Positions 16,344-24,083 of a stretch of 64,000 nucleotides of DNA are shown in pieces. Positions within the stretch are counted from its first letter, which is position 1. Each line of letters starts with the position of its first letter. The position numbers and the translations under genes are program-made. A model generated the notes under the pieces. It had not been told where the DNA came from and ran no database searches. It saw nothing but the letters and a program-made list of their open reading frames with translations. The stretch is from Bizionia argentinensis JUB59 (lineage in GTDB: Bacteria > Bacteroidota > Bacteroidia > Flavobacteriales > Flavobacteriaceae): the NCBI RefSeq assembly GCF_000224335.1, contig NZ_AFXZ01000003.1, positions 48,342 through 112,341 of the forward strand. The letters are read 5' to 3'.

Positions 16344-17564
16344 ATGAGTGAAAATCAAAAATCAAAAATCGTTAATCTTCAATCTTCAATCAAATTTGTT
16401 GGAGTAATCGGAGGCGGAACAATGGGAAGCGGCATCGCGCAAGTTGCAGCTACGGCTGGTTGTCAAGTTAAATTATACGATACCAATCAAGCAGCTTTAG
16501 ATAAAGCAAAAGCAGCTTTAGAAAAAATATTAGCGCGATTAATAGAAAAAGGTCGTATTGATTTGGAAGAGAAAAATCGCATACAAAACAATATTTCATA
16601 CGTTGATTCTTTAAAGGATTTAGCCGATTCTAATCTCACAATTGAAGCAATTATTGAAAACATAGATATCAAGAAAAAAGTGTTTTCAGAATTGGAAAGT
16701 TATGTTGCTGAAGATTGTATTATTGCATCTAACACCTCCAGTTTATCAATTGCATCCATTGCGGCATCTTTAAAAAAACCTAAGCGTTGTGTTGGAATTC
16801 ATTTTTTCAATCCAGCACCTTTAATGCAATTGGTTGAGGTTATTCCTGCTATTCAAACATCATACGAAACTTTAGAAAAAGCAATAGACACGATTGCCAG
16901 TTGGAAAAAAACTGTAGCTGTAGCTAAAGATACACCTGGATTTATCGTGAATCGTGTAGCGCGCCCATTTTATGGTGAAGCTTTACGAATTTATGAAGAA
17001 GGTATTGCTAATTTCGAAACTATAGATTCTGCTATGAAAGATCTGGGAGGTTTCAGAATGGGACCTTTTGAACTGATGGACTTTATAGGTAATGACGTTA
17101 ATTATACCGTTACCGAGACCGTTTTTACTGCTTTTTATTTCGATCCCAGATATAAGCCTTCATTTACCCAAAAACGATTTTCAGAAGCCGGTTATTTAGG
17201 TAGAAAGTCAGGTATTGGATATTATGAATATGATGCAAACGGCAAAATAGTTGTTTCAAGTACCACCGAGGTTTCTGGAGAAGAGTCTTTAAAAGAGAAA
17301 ATATTCAATCGCATCTTAATCATGTTAATCAACGAAGCAGCCGACGCCTTGTTTTTTAACATTGCATCAGCAGAAGATATTGATAATGCTATGACCAAAG
17401 GTGTAAATTATCCGAAAGGCTTATTAGCTTGGGCAAACGAAAAAGGCATCGGTTGGTGCGTTGCGAAAATGGACGAGTTGTATTTTGAGTATCATGAAGA
17501 TAGATACCGTTGTAGTCCTTTGTTGAGAACCATGAACAAAAAAGGTTTGAGATTTGAGGTATGA
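16344..17564 (+). CDS. paaH: 3-hydroxyacyl-CoA dehydrogenase PaaH
   Basis: A 406-residue NAD-dependent enzyme that oxidises 3-hydroxyadipyl-CoA to 3-oxoadipyl-CoA. It has the Rossmann motif GVIGGGTMGSGIAQ (about residues 20-33), the catalytic His block GIHFFNPAPLMQLVEVI, and two 3HCDH C-terminal domains (TPGFIVNRVARPFYGEA; ILIMLINEAADALFFNIAS). The first 16 residues are unlike other family members and are encoded by a repeat (16353-16377) that mirrors the one downstream of paaG, so the present N-terminus appears to be supplied by repeat DNA. No later in-frame ATG precedes the Rossmann motif. Confidence 0.94.
   Translation: MSENQKSKIVNLQSSIKFVGVIGGGTMGSGIAQVAATAGCQVKLYDTNQAALDKAKAALEKILARLIEKGRIDLEEKNRIQNNISYVDSLKDLADSNLTIEAIIENIDIKKKVFSELESYVAEDCIIASNTSSLSIASIAASLKKPKRCVGIHFFNPAPLMQLVEVIPAIQTSYETLEKAIDTIASWKKTVAVAKDTPGFIVNRVARPFYGEALRIYEEGIANFETIDSAMKDLGGFRMGPFELMDFIGNDVNYTVTETVFTAFYFDPRYKPSFTQKRFSEAGYLGRKSGIGYYEYDANGKIVVSSTTEVSGEESLKEKIFNRILIMLINEAADALFFNIASAEDIDNAMTKGVNYPKGLLAWANEKGIGWCVAKMDELYFEYHEDRYRCSPLLRTMNKKGLRFEV
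16353..16377 (-). repeat. Right inverted repeat of four-helix-bundle cassette 1, in paaH
   Basis: Reverse complement of 15921-15945 with two differences. It encodes PaaH residues about 4-12, inside the coding region. Confidence 0.75.
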
Positions 17565-17567
17565 TTG

Positions 17568-17608
17568 AGAGGTTAGACTTTGAGAGGTGAGAGGTTAGAC
17601 TTTGAGAA
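17568..17608 (+). repeat. Direct repeat after paaH
   Basis: GAGAGGTTAGACTTTGAGA occurs twice (17568-17586 and 17590-17608), starting 3 nt after the paaH stop codon. It forms the outer left part of the second four-helix-bundle insertion. Confidence 0.8.
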
Positions 17609-17632
17609 AGGAAAATATTATTAAAAAAAAGA

Positions 17633-17654
17633 GGGATTAGGCAATAGGAATTAG
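17633..17654 (+). repeat. Left inverted repeat of four-helix-bundle cassette 2
   Basis: GGGATTAGGCAATAGGAATT and the next two bases are matched in inverted orientation, imperfectly, by the CTAATCCC-rich stretch at 18033-18054. Confidence 0.6.
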
Positions 17655-17655
17655 T

Positions 17656-18036
17656 ATGAATAGTGACTATAATTTTAAATTTGAAGATTTATTAGTTTAT
17701 CAAAAAGCAATGGATTTTGGTGAAGTAGTAGATGTTTTGGTTAAAAGTTTTCCTAATCACGAATTATATGCGCTATCATCGCAGTTTAGAAGAGCCGCTG
17801 ATTCTATTGCATTAAATATTGCGGAAGGTTATCCTGGGTCGGATGCGCAGTTTGTGAGACATATAAATTATGCTATTTATAGTGCTAAAGAGTGTGTTAG
17901 CTGCAGTACAAAAGCTAAAAGAAGTTTATATATTACATTTGATCGAAACGAAGAAAACAGGAAATTAATTTCTGAAATGACGAGAATGATGTCATCTTTA
18001 AGAAAGAAAATTTCAGAAAGAAATAAACGAAACTAA
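17656..18036 (+). CDS. Four-helix bundle protein (23S IVS / Avd-like), copy 2
   Basis: A 126-residue member of the same four-helix bundle family as the gene at 15975 but clearly divergent from it. Family features: FEDLLVYQKAMDFGEVVD at the N-terminus (the typical F..L..Y..A opening) and SQFRRAADSIALNIAEGY, then FVRHINYAIYSAKEC. It probably forms a basic helical bundle that binds nucleic acid; that is inference from family structures. The ATG directly follows the left repeat, and the stop codon at 18034 lies inside the right repeat. It separates paaH from paaI without breaking the operon. Confidence 0.9.
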   Translation: MNSDYNFKFEDLLVYQKAMDFGEVVDVLVKSFPNHELYALSSQFRRAADSIALNIAEGYPGSDAQFVRHINYAIYSAKECVSCSTKAKRSLYITFDRNEENRKLISEMTRMMSSLRKKISERNKRN

Positions 18037-18054
18037 TCCCTAATCCCTAATGCC
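18033..18054 (-). repeat. Right inverted repeat of four-helix-bundle cassette 2, overlapping paaI start
   Basis: Tandem CTAATCC units followed by CTAATGCC. The repeat contains the stop codon of the four-helix-bundle gene and the ATG of paaI. Confidence 0.7.
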
Positions 18055-18457
18055 TATTAAAGGAGAAGAAATACCTAAGCGGATGTTATCCCTCGACGCC
18101 TACAGCACATGGCTCGGTCTTGAAATCATCGAATGTGAAATCGGCCGATGTAAAGTCGGGATGACCATTAGAAAGGACATGCTTAATAGTATGAATAAGG
18201 CGCATGGCGGTATTAGTTATTCGCTGGCAGATACTGCTTGTGGTTTTGCAGCCAATTCGCATGGAAAATATGCGGTTTCTATTGAAACGAGTATTAATCA
18301 TATTGAAGCTTTAAATGAAGGCGATTATATTGTGGCAGAATCGGTAATAGAGAGCGTGAAAAATAAATTAGGTTTTAATATCATTGAAGTCAAACGTGGC
18401 GATGAATTAGTCGCGCTTTTTAAAGGTGTCGTTTATAGAACCAGTAAAGATTGGTAG
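18050..18457 (+). CDS. paaI: Hydroxyphenylacetyl-CoA thioesterase PaaI
   Basis: A 135-residue hotdog-fold thioesterase. NSMNKAHGGISYSLADTACGFAANS is the PaaI active-site and helix region, with the conserved HGG and the Asp of LADTA. PaaI hydrolyses dead-end CoA thioesters in the pathway and so frees CoA. The ATG sits within the repeat that ends the upstream four-helix-bundle insertion, so residues 1-3 are repeat-encoded. A 95-bp AT-rich gap follows before the metallopeptidase gene. Confidence 0.93.
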   Translation: MPIKGEEIPKRMLSLDAYSTWLGLEIIECEIGRCKVGMTIRKDMLNSMNKAHGGISYSLADTACGFAANSHGKYAVSIETSINHIEALNEGDYIVAESVIESVKNKLGFNIIEVKRGDELVALFKGVVYRTSKDW

Positions 18458-18552
18458 TAAAACTTTTTTTAGCATATAAATACTTGAAGCATTTTTTATA
18501 AATTAAGGGTTTAAAATAAAATAGTAGCAATAACAATAAAAACCAAAAACAC

Positions 18553-19413
18553 ATGAAGTGGAAAGGCAGAAGACAAAGTGACAACCTAGATGATCGACGC
18601 GGAATGGGATCTAAAGGTAAGCTGGTAGCAGGCGGCGGTATTGTTGCTGTAGTAGTTATTCTATTACAACTTTTTGGAGGAGAAACTGGAAAGCAAATTG
18701 CACCAATTATCGAGCAATTTAATCAAGGACAATCAACAGAGCAAGTTCAACAAAGGGAACTAACAGCTAATGAAAAAGAACTCGGAGCTTTTGCGGGAAC
18801 TATTCTAGCAGATACCGAAGATATTTGGGGTCAGATTTTTGAAGAAAATAATTTAGGAGTCTACAAGGAACCAACTATGGTATTGTTTTCAGATGCCGTA
18901 AGTACAGGATGTGGAAATGCGAGTTCAGCTTCAGGACCATTTTATTGTCCAGCCGATCATAAATTATATATGGACTTGGTGTTTTTTGAAGAATTAAAAA
19001 CCCGTTTCGGAGCTAAAGGCGGCGATTTTGCAATTGCTTATGTAACAGCTCACGAAATCGGACATCATATTCAAACCTTACTAGGAACCAGTAATAAAGT
19101 AAGACAATTACAACAACAAACGAATAAAGTAGAAGGTAATAAGCTTTCGGTAGCGCAAGAATTACAAGCCGATTTTTATGCAGGCGTTTGGGCACATCAC
19201 AATAAAAAATATTTAGAAGAAGGCGATATCGAAGAAGCTTTAAGCGCTGCGAATGCAGTTGGAGATGATGCCATCCAAAAATGGTCGCAAGGAGATGTGA
19301 AACCGGATTCATTTACGCATGGAACATCTAAACAGCGCATGGAATGGTTTATGAAAGGTTTTAAAACGGGCGATATAAAACAAGGAGATACTTTTTCAGC
19401 CTTATTGAATTGA
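18553..19413 (+). CDS. YpfJ-type neutral zinc metallopeptidase
   Basis: A 286-residue protein of the YpfJ family. It begins with the typical MKWKGRRQSDNLDDRRG, has one transmembrane helix (about 25-42) and a periplasmic zincin domain with HEIGHHIQ as the HExxH motif, preceded by DLVFFEELKTRFGAKGGDFA and followed by ELQADFYAGVWAHH, which supplies a third ligand Glu/Asp. Role unknown. Its place between paaI and the thiolase gene is not expected from the pathway and may reflect operon accretion. A left-type hairpin begins 3 nt after its stop. Confidence 0.93.
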   Translation: MKWKGRRQSDNLDDRRGMGSKGKLVAGGGIVAVVVILLQLFGGETGKQIAPIIEQFNQGQSTEQVQQRELTANEKELGAFAGTILADTEDIWGQIFEENNLGVYKEPTMVLFSDAVSTGCGNASSASGPFYCPADHKLYMDLVFFEELKTRFGAKGGDFAIAYVTAHEIGHHIQTLLGTSNKVRQLQQQTNKVEGNKLSVAQELQADFYAGVWAHHNKKYLEEGDIEEALSAANAVGDDAIQKWSQGDVKPDSFTHGTSKQRMEWFMKGFKTGDIKQGDTFSALLN

Positions 19414-19416
19414 TTA

Positions 19417-19436
19417 ATTCCTGCGAAGGCAGGAAT
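19417..19436 (+). repeat. Left-type hairpin after the YpfJ-type gene
   Basis: ATTCCTGCGAAGGCAGGAAT: 8-bp stem, loop GAAG, starting 3 nt after the stop codon. Pairs with the right-type hairpin at 19569. Confidence 0.9.
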
Positions 19437-19568
19437 CTCATAGTTCAGAGAAACCCAACTTAATATAGAATCTAGTAAGTTGTTTTTCTGTTTATTAGAT
19501 GAGATAATAAGTAAATCAGAAAGTCTTTTTCAAGGCTACAAAAAAATATATAACAATTAAAACAGATA

Positions 19569-19582
19569 CCCACTTTCGTGGG
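19569..19582 (-). repeat. Right-type hairpin before the thiolase gene
   Basis: CCCAC / GTGGG stem, loop TTTC, ending 7 nt before the thiolase ATG at 19590. Confidence 0.85.
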
Positions 19583-19589
19583 CATTAGT

Positions 19590-20804
19590 ATGAAAGAAGC
19601 ATATATTATAGACGGCATCAGAACGCCAATAGGAAGTTATCAAGGCGTTTTATCAGCTGTGCGAACAGATGATTTGGCGGCATTGGTAATCGAAGAAGTT
19701 GTAAAAAGAAATCCAAGTATTCCAAAGGAGGCGTACGACGATGTTATTTTGGGCTGTGCCAATCAAGCAGGCGAGGATAACAGAAACGTAGCAAGAATGG
19801 CGTCGCTTTTAGCGGGATTACCCTTTACAGTTCCTGGTGAAACCGTTAACAGATTATGTAGTTCAGGATTATCGGCTATTATTCATGCAAACCGCGCTAT
19901 AAAAGCTGGAGATGGTGATGTGTTTATCGCCGGTGGTGTAGAAAATATGACACGCGGACCCTACGTAATAGCAAAACCCTCTAAAGGATTTGGAACCGAT
20001 GCTAAAATGTATGATTCTAGTTTCGGCTGGCGTTTTATCAATCCTAAAATGCAAAAACTATTCGGAACCGATGGCATGGGACAAACTGCTGAAAATCTCG
20101 TAGAGAAATACAATATCTCTCGCGAAGATCAGGATAAGTTTGCATATTGGAGTCAAATGAAAGCTACAAAAGCACAAGAAAATGGCCGATTAGCCAAAGA
20201 AATTGTAACAGTAGAAATCCCACAACGTAAAAAAGATCCGATACAATTCTCTAAAGACGAGTTTATAAAACCAAACACTTCATTAGAAGTTTTAGGAAAG
20301 TTAGGTGGCGCATTCAAAGCAGAAGGCGGAAGTGTAACAGCTGGTAATTCATCAGGATTAAACGATGGTGCTGCAGCAACAATAATTGCATCTGGAGAAG
20401 CTGTTAAAAAATACAATTTAAAACCATTAGCACGAATCGTGAGTTCGGCTGTGGTTGGAGTAGAACCTAGAGTTATGGGTATTGGACCTGTTGAAGCATC
20501 TAACAAGGCCTTGGAAAAAGCAGGTTTAACCATGGACGACATGGATGTTATCGAGCTCAACGAAGCCTTTGCAGCACAAGCTTTGGCCTGTACGCGCGCT
20601 TGGGGATTGGCAGATAATGATCCGCGTTTAAATCCAAATGGTGGCGCCATTGCAATTGGTCATCCATTGGGTGTAACCGGCGCGAGATTAGCTTATTCTG
20701 CCGCTTTAGAGTTGAAAGAACAGAACAAAAAATATGCATTAGTTACTATGTGTATTGGCGTTGGCCAGGGCTATGCTGCAATAATTGAAAATGTAAATTT
20801 ATAG
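19590..20804 (+). CDS. pcaF: 3-oxoadipyl-CoA / 3-oxo-5,6-dehydrosuberyl-CoA thiolase
   Basis: A 404-residue acetyl-CoA acyltransferase performing the two thiolytic steps of the pathway. The nucleophilic Cys is in NRLCSSGLSA, the His in GHPLGVTGAR and the second Cys in CIGVGQG. NEAFAAQALAC is also conserved. I choose ATG 19590 (MKEAYIIDG) over the in-frame GTG at 19578, because the GTG lies inside the right arm of a hairpin and would add residues not seen in the family. In paa operons this gene is usually named paaJ; pcaF is the close homologue. Confidence 0.94.
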   Translation: MKEAYIIDGIRTPIGSYQGVLSAVRTDDLAALVIEEVVKRNPSIPKEAYDDVILGCANQAGEDNRNVARMASLLAGLPFTVPGETVNRLCSSGLSAIIHANRAIKAGDGDVFIAGGVENMTRGPYVIAKPSKGFGTDAKMYDSSFGWRFINPKMQKLFGTDGMGQTAENLVEKYNISREDQDKFAYWSQMKATKAQENGRLAKEIVTVEIPQRKKDPIQFSKDEFIKPNTSLEVLGKLGGAFKAEGGSVTAGNSSGLNDGAAATIIASGEAVKKYNLKPLARIVSSAVVGVEPRVMGIGPVEASNKALEKAGLTMDDMDVIELNEAFAAQALACTRAWGLADNDPRLNPNGGAIAIGHPLGVTGARLAYSAALELKEQNKKYALVTMCIGVGQGYAAIIENVNL

Positions 20805-20805
20805 A

Positions 20806-20886
20806 TTTTGGGCGTTACCACAAGGGTCGGGCTTTCGGCAGTCGCTCTCTTCGAGGAGCTCCAACAAAGCCTCAATCCCTAACGCC
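20806..20886 (+). repeat. Long dispersed element, left orientation
   Basis: About 81 bp starting TTTTGGGCGTTACC and ending CAATCCCTAACGCC, with GGCGTTA / TAACGCC inverted ends and an internal GGGTCGGGCTTTC. A copy in opposite orientation lies at 27288-27373. This copy begins 1 nt after the thiolase stop. It is a type of sequence common in flavobacterial intergenic DNA. Confidence 0.75.
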
Positions 20887-20902
20887 GGAGTTGTGATAAA
20901 AG

Positions 20903-20946
20903 GACCTCACAGGTTTCAAATCCCGAAACGTCGGGACTGTGAGGTC
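20903..20946. repeat. Nested palindrome between thiolase gene and paaZ
   Basis: Outer arms GACCTCACAG / CTGTGAGGTC (10 bp) and an inner TCCCGA / TCGGGA hairpin with loop AACG. Degenerate and simpler relatives are at 23991-24034 and 25862-25894. The whole 302-bp gap holds only repeats; no gene is seen. Confidence 0.8.
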
Positions 20947-21070
20947 TGGAAAAAAGAAAATAATTTGGCAAGGCTTGTGAAACCTTGTAACTTGAAATAA
21001 AAAAAATAAATAACGTCACTTCGACTGTTCCGATTTTAATTGGAAAGTATCGAAAAAGACATAAATTAGA

Positions 21071-21106
21071 TTTCCGTTTGCACGGAAACGATAAATAAAT
21101 TTATCG
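21071..21106. repeat. Two adjacent palindromes abutting the paaZ start
   Basis: TTTCCGT / ACGGAAA (21071-21088, loop TTGC) is followed at once by CGATAAAT / ATTTATCG (21089-21106, 2-nt loop). The second ends on the base before the paaZ ATG. Confidence 0.75.
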
Positions 21107-23608
21107 ATGAAAAAAACACAAAATTACGTCACAGGACAATGGATAGAAGGTAAGGGAGAAGGCGTTCCAATGTTTGATGCCATTACTGGAGAAATTGTAG
21201 CATTATCCGATACCGAAGGGTTAGATTTTGGCGAGATTCTTCATTACGGAAGAACAACAGGCGGGGAGAAACTTCGAAAAATGACCTTTCAAGAACGTGG
21301 GAATATGCTAAAAAGTTTAGCGCTTTACCTAATGAAAAAGAAAGCCGCTTTCTACGAATTAAGTTACCGTACAGGTGCCACAAAAGTAGACAGTTGGATA
21401 GATATTGAAGGTGGTTTCGGAAACTTATTTGCCAATGCATCTTTACGTAAATTATTCCCTAATCAATCTTATCACGTCGAAGGTGATCCTATCGATTTAT
21501 CACGTGGTGGTCGTTTTATGGCACATCATATTATGGTGCCAAAACGCGGCGTCGCTGTTCATATTAACGCATTCAACTTCCCAGTTTGGGGCATGTTAGA
21601 AAAGTGTGCTTCCAATTGGATGGCGGGCGTTCCAGCCGTGGTGAAACCAGCAACCAACACATCCTTCTTAACAGAAGCCGTAGTTCGTGAAATTGTTGCT
21701 TCAGGCATTTTACCAGAAGGTGCTTTACAGGTTATAACCGGTTCAGCAAGAAGTATTTTAGACACCGTAGAGTCACAAGATGTTGTAACCTTTACAGGTT
21801 CGGCAACAACGGGGAGACTTTTAAAATCTCATAAACGTATTTTAGAAGAGTCAGTACCATTTAATATGGAAGCCGATTCATTAAACGCTTCTATTCTAGG
21901 TGAAGACGCTGTTCCTGGAACTCCAGAATTCGATCTCTTTATTAAAGAAGTTAGAAATGAAATGACGGTGAAGTGCGGACAAAAATGTACGGCAATACGT
22001 AGAATTATAGTACCACAGAATTTAGTGGAAGATGTTCAAATTTCTTTAGGAAAAGCATTGGATAAAGTCACTATTGGCGATCCGCGATTAAAAGAAGTCC
22101 GAATGGGTGCTTTGGTGAGTAAAGATCAAGTGACCGAAGTTCGAGATCGTGTGCAAGAACTCGCTAAAACGGCGCGTATTGTTTATGGCGATTTAGATAA
22201 AATTGAAACTATTGGTGCCGATGCTAAAAAGGGTGCGTTTTTAGCGCCTATTGTACTTCTTGAAGAGAATCCATTCTCCAATTTAGCTGTTCACGAAACC
22301 GAAGCTTTTGGTCCTGTTAGTACCATTATGCCGTATAAAAATTTAGATGAAGCTATTACTTTAGCCCAAATGGGTAAGGGGTCGTTAGTGTCCTCGATAG
22401 CAACCTATGACAATAAAATTGCTAAAGATTATGTCATAAATGCTGCCAGTCATCATGGTCGTATTATGGTTATTAACCGCGATATGGCTAAAGAAAGCAC
22501 CGGTCACGGTTCACCATTACCAAACTTGGTTCACGGTGGTCCGGGTCGTGCTGGAGGTGGTGAAGAAATGGGCGGTATGCGTGGTATTAAACACTATTTA
22601 CAGCGTACAGCTATTCAAGGTTCACCAACTACATTAACAGAAATCACTGGAATTTATCAGCAAAATGCTGAATATAAGGAAGCCGATCAGCATCCCTTTA
22701 AATACCACTGGGAAGATATCGAACCAGGAATGTCGCTTAAAACGCATAGACGAACGTTGACGGATACCGATATTATCAACTTCTCGAATCTAACATGGGA
22801 TCATTTTTATGCTCATACGGATATCACATCTTTAGATGGAAGTATTTTCGAAAAAAGAACCGCTCACGGCTATTTAATTATTGCCGCCGCCGCCGGATTA
22901 TTTGTGTATCCACATAAAGGGCCTGTAGCCGCTAATTACGGATTGGAAGAATGTAGATTCCTACGTCCCTTATATCATAATGATACCATCTATGTGCGAT
23001 TAACCTGTCAGCAAAAAGTAGATCGTGACGTTGCTTCGGCAGAACATCCTAGCGGAATTGTTAAATGGTATGTTGAGATTTTCGATGCGCTAACCGATGA
23101 AAAAGTTGGTTTTGCAACTGTTTTAACAATGGTTCAAAAGAAACAAGAAGTTTTTGTAGAAATGACTTCAGATAAAGTTGATGACTATCTTTCCAAATTA
23201 ACGGCAGATATGACACCGAAGTGGGGCGTTATGACACCGCAACATATGTTAGAGCACATGGAGTTTACTTATAAAATAGCTTCAGGCGAAATTCAAGATT
23301 TTGAAGTCGCTACGCCAGAAAAGATTTTAGAAAAAGTTCATGCGAGTCTTTATAATTATGATAAATTTCCAATGGGTACCAATTTCCCGTTATTAGAAAA
23401 AGATAAACTTGAACCATTAAAACATCCAGATTTAGCTACAGCCATAGAGAAATTTAAAGGGCAGCGCGAAAAGTATTTAGCGTTTTATGAAGAAAATCCA
23501 GAAGCTAAATTGAAAAACTTGGTGTTTGGAGAATTGAATAAATATGAAGCGTATTTGTTGGATCGAAAGCATCTAAATCATCACTTCGAACAGTTCAATC
23601 TTTTTTAA
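21107..23608 (+). CDS. paaZ: Bifunctional oxepin-CoA hydrolase / semialdehyde dehydrogenase PaaZ with extra C-terminal domain
   Basis: An 833-residue protein that opens oxepin-CoA and oxidises the resulting aldehyde. Residues 1-510 are an NADP aldehyde dehydrogenase with catalytic Glu255 (FNMEADSLN) and Cys294 (GQKCTAIRR); residues about 530-680 are a MaoC-type hydratase (NLTWDHFYAHTD, AHGYLIIAAAAGLF). Known PaaZ ends near 680; here about 150 more residues resemble a DinB/DUF1569-type helical domain (MTPQHMLEHMEFTYK; LNHHFEQFNLF) with putative metal-binding His residues. The C-terminal codons and the stop lie in a 17-bp inverted repeat. Domain fusion and tail are worth checking. Confidence 0.95.
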   Translation: MKKTQNYVTGQWIEGKGEGVPMFDAITGEIVALSDTEGLDFGEILHYGRTTGGEKLRKMTFQERGNMLKSLALYLMKKKAAFYELSYRTGATKVDSWIDIEGGFGNLFANASLRKLFPNQSYHVEGDPIDLSRGGRFMAHHIMVPKRGVAVHINAFNFPVWGMLEKCASNWMAGVPAVVKPATNTSFLTEAVVREIVASGILPEGALQVITGSARSILDTVESQDVVTFTGSATTGRLLKSHKRILEESVPFNMEADSLNASILGEDAVPGTPEFDLFIKEVRNEMTVKCGQKCTAIRRIIVPQNLVEDVQISLGKALDKVTIGDPRLKEVRMGALVSKDQVTEVRDRVQELAKTARIVYGDLDKIETIGADAKKGAFLAPIVLLEENPFSNLAVHETEAFGPVSTIMPYKNLDEAITLAQMGKGSLVSSIATYDNKIAKDYVINAASHHGRIMVINRDMAKESTGHGSPLPNLVHGGPGRAGGGEEMGGMRGIKHYLQRTAIQGSPTTLTEITGIYQQNAEYKEADQHPFKYHWEDIEPGMSLKTHRRTLTDTDIINFSNLTWDHFYAHTDITSLDGSIFEKRTAHGYLIIAAAAGLFVYPHKGPVAANYGLEECRFLRPLYHNDTIYVRLTCQQKVDRDVASAEHPSGIVKWYVEIFDALTDEKVGFATVLTMVQKKQEVFVEMTSDKVDDYLSKLTADMTPKWGVMTPQHMLEHMEFTYKIASGEIQDFEVATPEKILEKVHASLYNYDKFPMGTNFPLLEKDKLEPLKHPDLATAIEKFKGQREKYLAFYEENPEAKLKNLVFGELNKYEAYLLDRKHLNHHFEQFNLF

Positions 23609-23627
23609 ATGATTGAACTGTTCGAAG
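23584..23627. repeat. 17-bp inverted repeat spanning the paaZ stop codon
   Basis: CTTCGAACAGTTCAATC and its exact complement GATTGAACTGTTCGAAG, with loop TTTTTTAAAT that contains the TAA stop. It could act as a terminator or 3'-end stabiliser. Confidence 0.85.
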
Positions 23628-23645
23628 CACCCGAGAAATCGGGTG
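23628..23645 (+). repeat. GAAA-tetraloop hairpin after paaZ
   Basis: CACCCGA / TCGGGTG 7-bp stem closed by a GAAA (GNRA) tetraloop, directly following the previous inverted repeat. Confidence 0.8.
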
Positions 23646-23686
23646 TCTTGTCAAAGAATTAGCGAATTTTATTAAATCTTCCGAAA

Positions 23687-23977
23687 GTGCTGAAACATTA
23701 TGTCTACATAATAACAAACAAGCTAAAAGGTGTTTTATATATTGGAGAAACAGGACGATTAAAAATAAGAATATACCAGCATAAAACTAAAGCGCATCCA
23801 AACACGTTTTCTGCTAAATATAATTTGGATAAGTTGGTTTATTTTGAGGAATTCGAAAATGAAACCGAAGCTAAACTAAAGGAGAAGCAGATGAAGAAAT
23901 GGTATAGAGCTTGGAAAGTAGAGTTAATTGAAAGGTTAAATCCTTATTGGAAGGATTTATATGAGGAATTAAAATAA
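23687..23977 (+). CDS. GIY-YIG nuclease family protein, copy B (apparently intact)
   Basis: A 96-residue single-domain GIY-YIG protein. The motif strands are YVYII (residues 5-9) and LYIGETG (17-23); Arg28, His32 and Glu54/55 (VYFEEF) fit the family active site, and the C-terminal LNPYWKDLYEE is shared with copies A and C. Start is probably GTG at 23687, since no ATG precedes the first motif strand. These small UPF0213-like proteins are predicted endonucleases of unknown role. It lies between paaZ and the enoyl-CoA hydratase gene, with palindromes on both sides, and is the only one of three copies without a nonsense codon. Confidence 0.88.
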   Translation: MLKHYVYIITNKLKGVLYIGETGRLKIRIYQHKTKAHPNTFSAKYNLDKLVYFEEFENETEAKLKEKQMKKWYRAWKVELIERLNPYWKDLYEELK

Positions 23978-23990
23978 ATATTATAAAGCG

Positions 23991-24034
23991 AACCTCACTG
24001 GTTTTTAATCCCGAAACGTCGGGACTGTGAAGTT
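23991..24034. repeat. Degenerate nested palindrome downstream of GIY-YIG copy B
   Basis: Inner TCCCGA / TCGGGA hairpin with loop AACG is identical to that at 20921-20936. The outer arms (AACCTCACTG / CTGTGAAGTT) have lost perfect pairing. Confidence 0.7.
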
Positions 24035-24065
24035 TAAAGAAAATAAAGTATAACCATTAAAAAGA

Positions 24066-24083
24066 TTCCCACTTTCGTGGGAA
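24066..24083 (-). repeat. Right-type hairpin before the PaaF-like gene
   Basis: TTCCCAC / GTGGGAA 7-bp stem, loop TTTC, preceded by AAAAAGA. It ends 6 nt before ATG 24090. Confidence 0.9.

Noticed and set aside
19578..19589. GTG start of the thiolase gene
   Set aside because: It lies within the right arm of a hairpin and adds non-conserved residues; ATG 19590 fits the family and the hairpin-to-start spacing.
20806..20886. GTTA/TAAC ends suggested an integron attC site
   Set aside because: The ends are in the wrong order for attC, there is no cassette array or integrase, and the sequence matches a dispersed intergenic repeat type.
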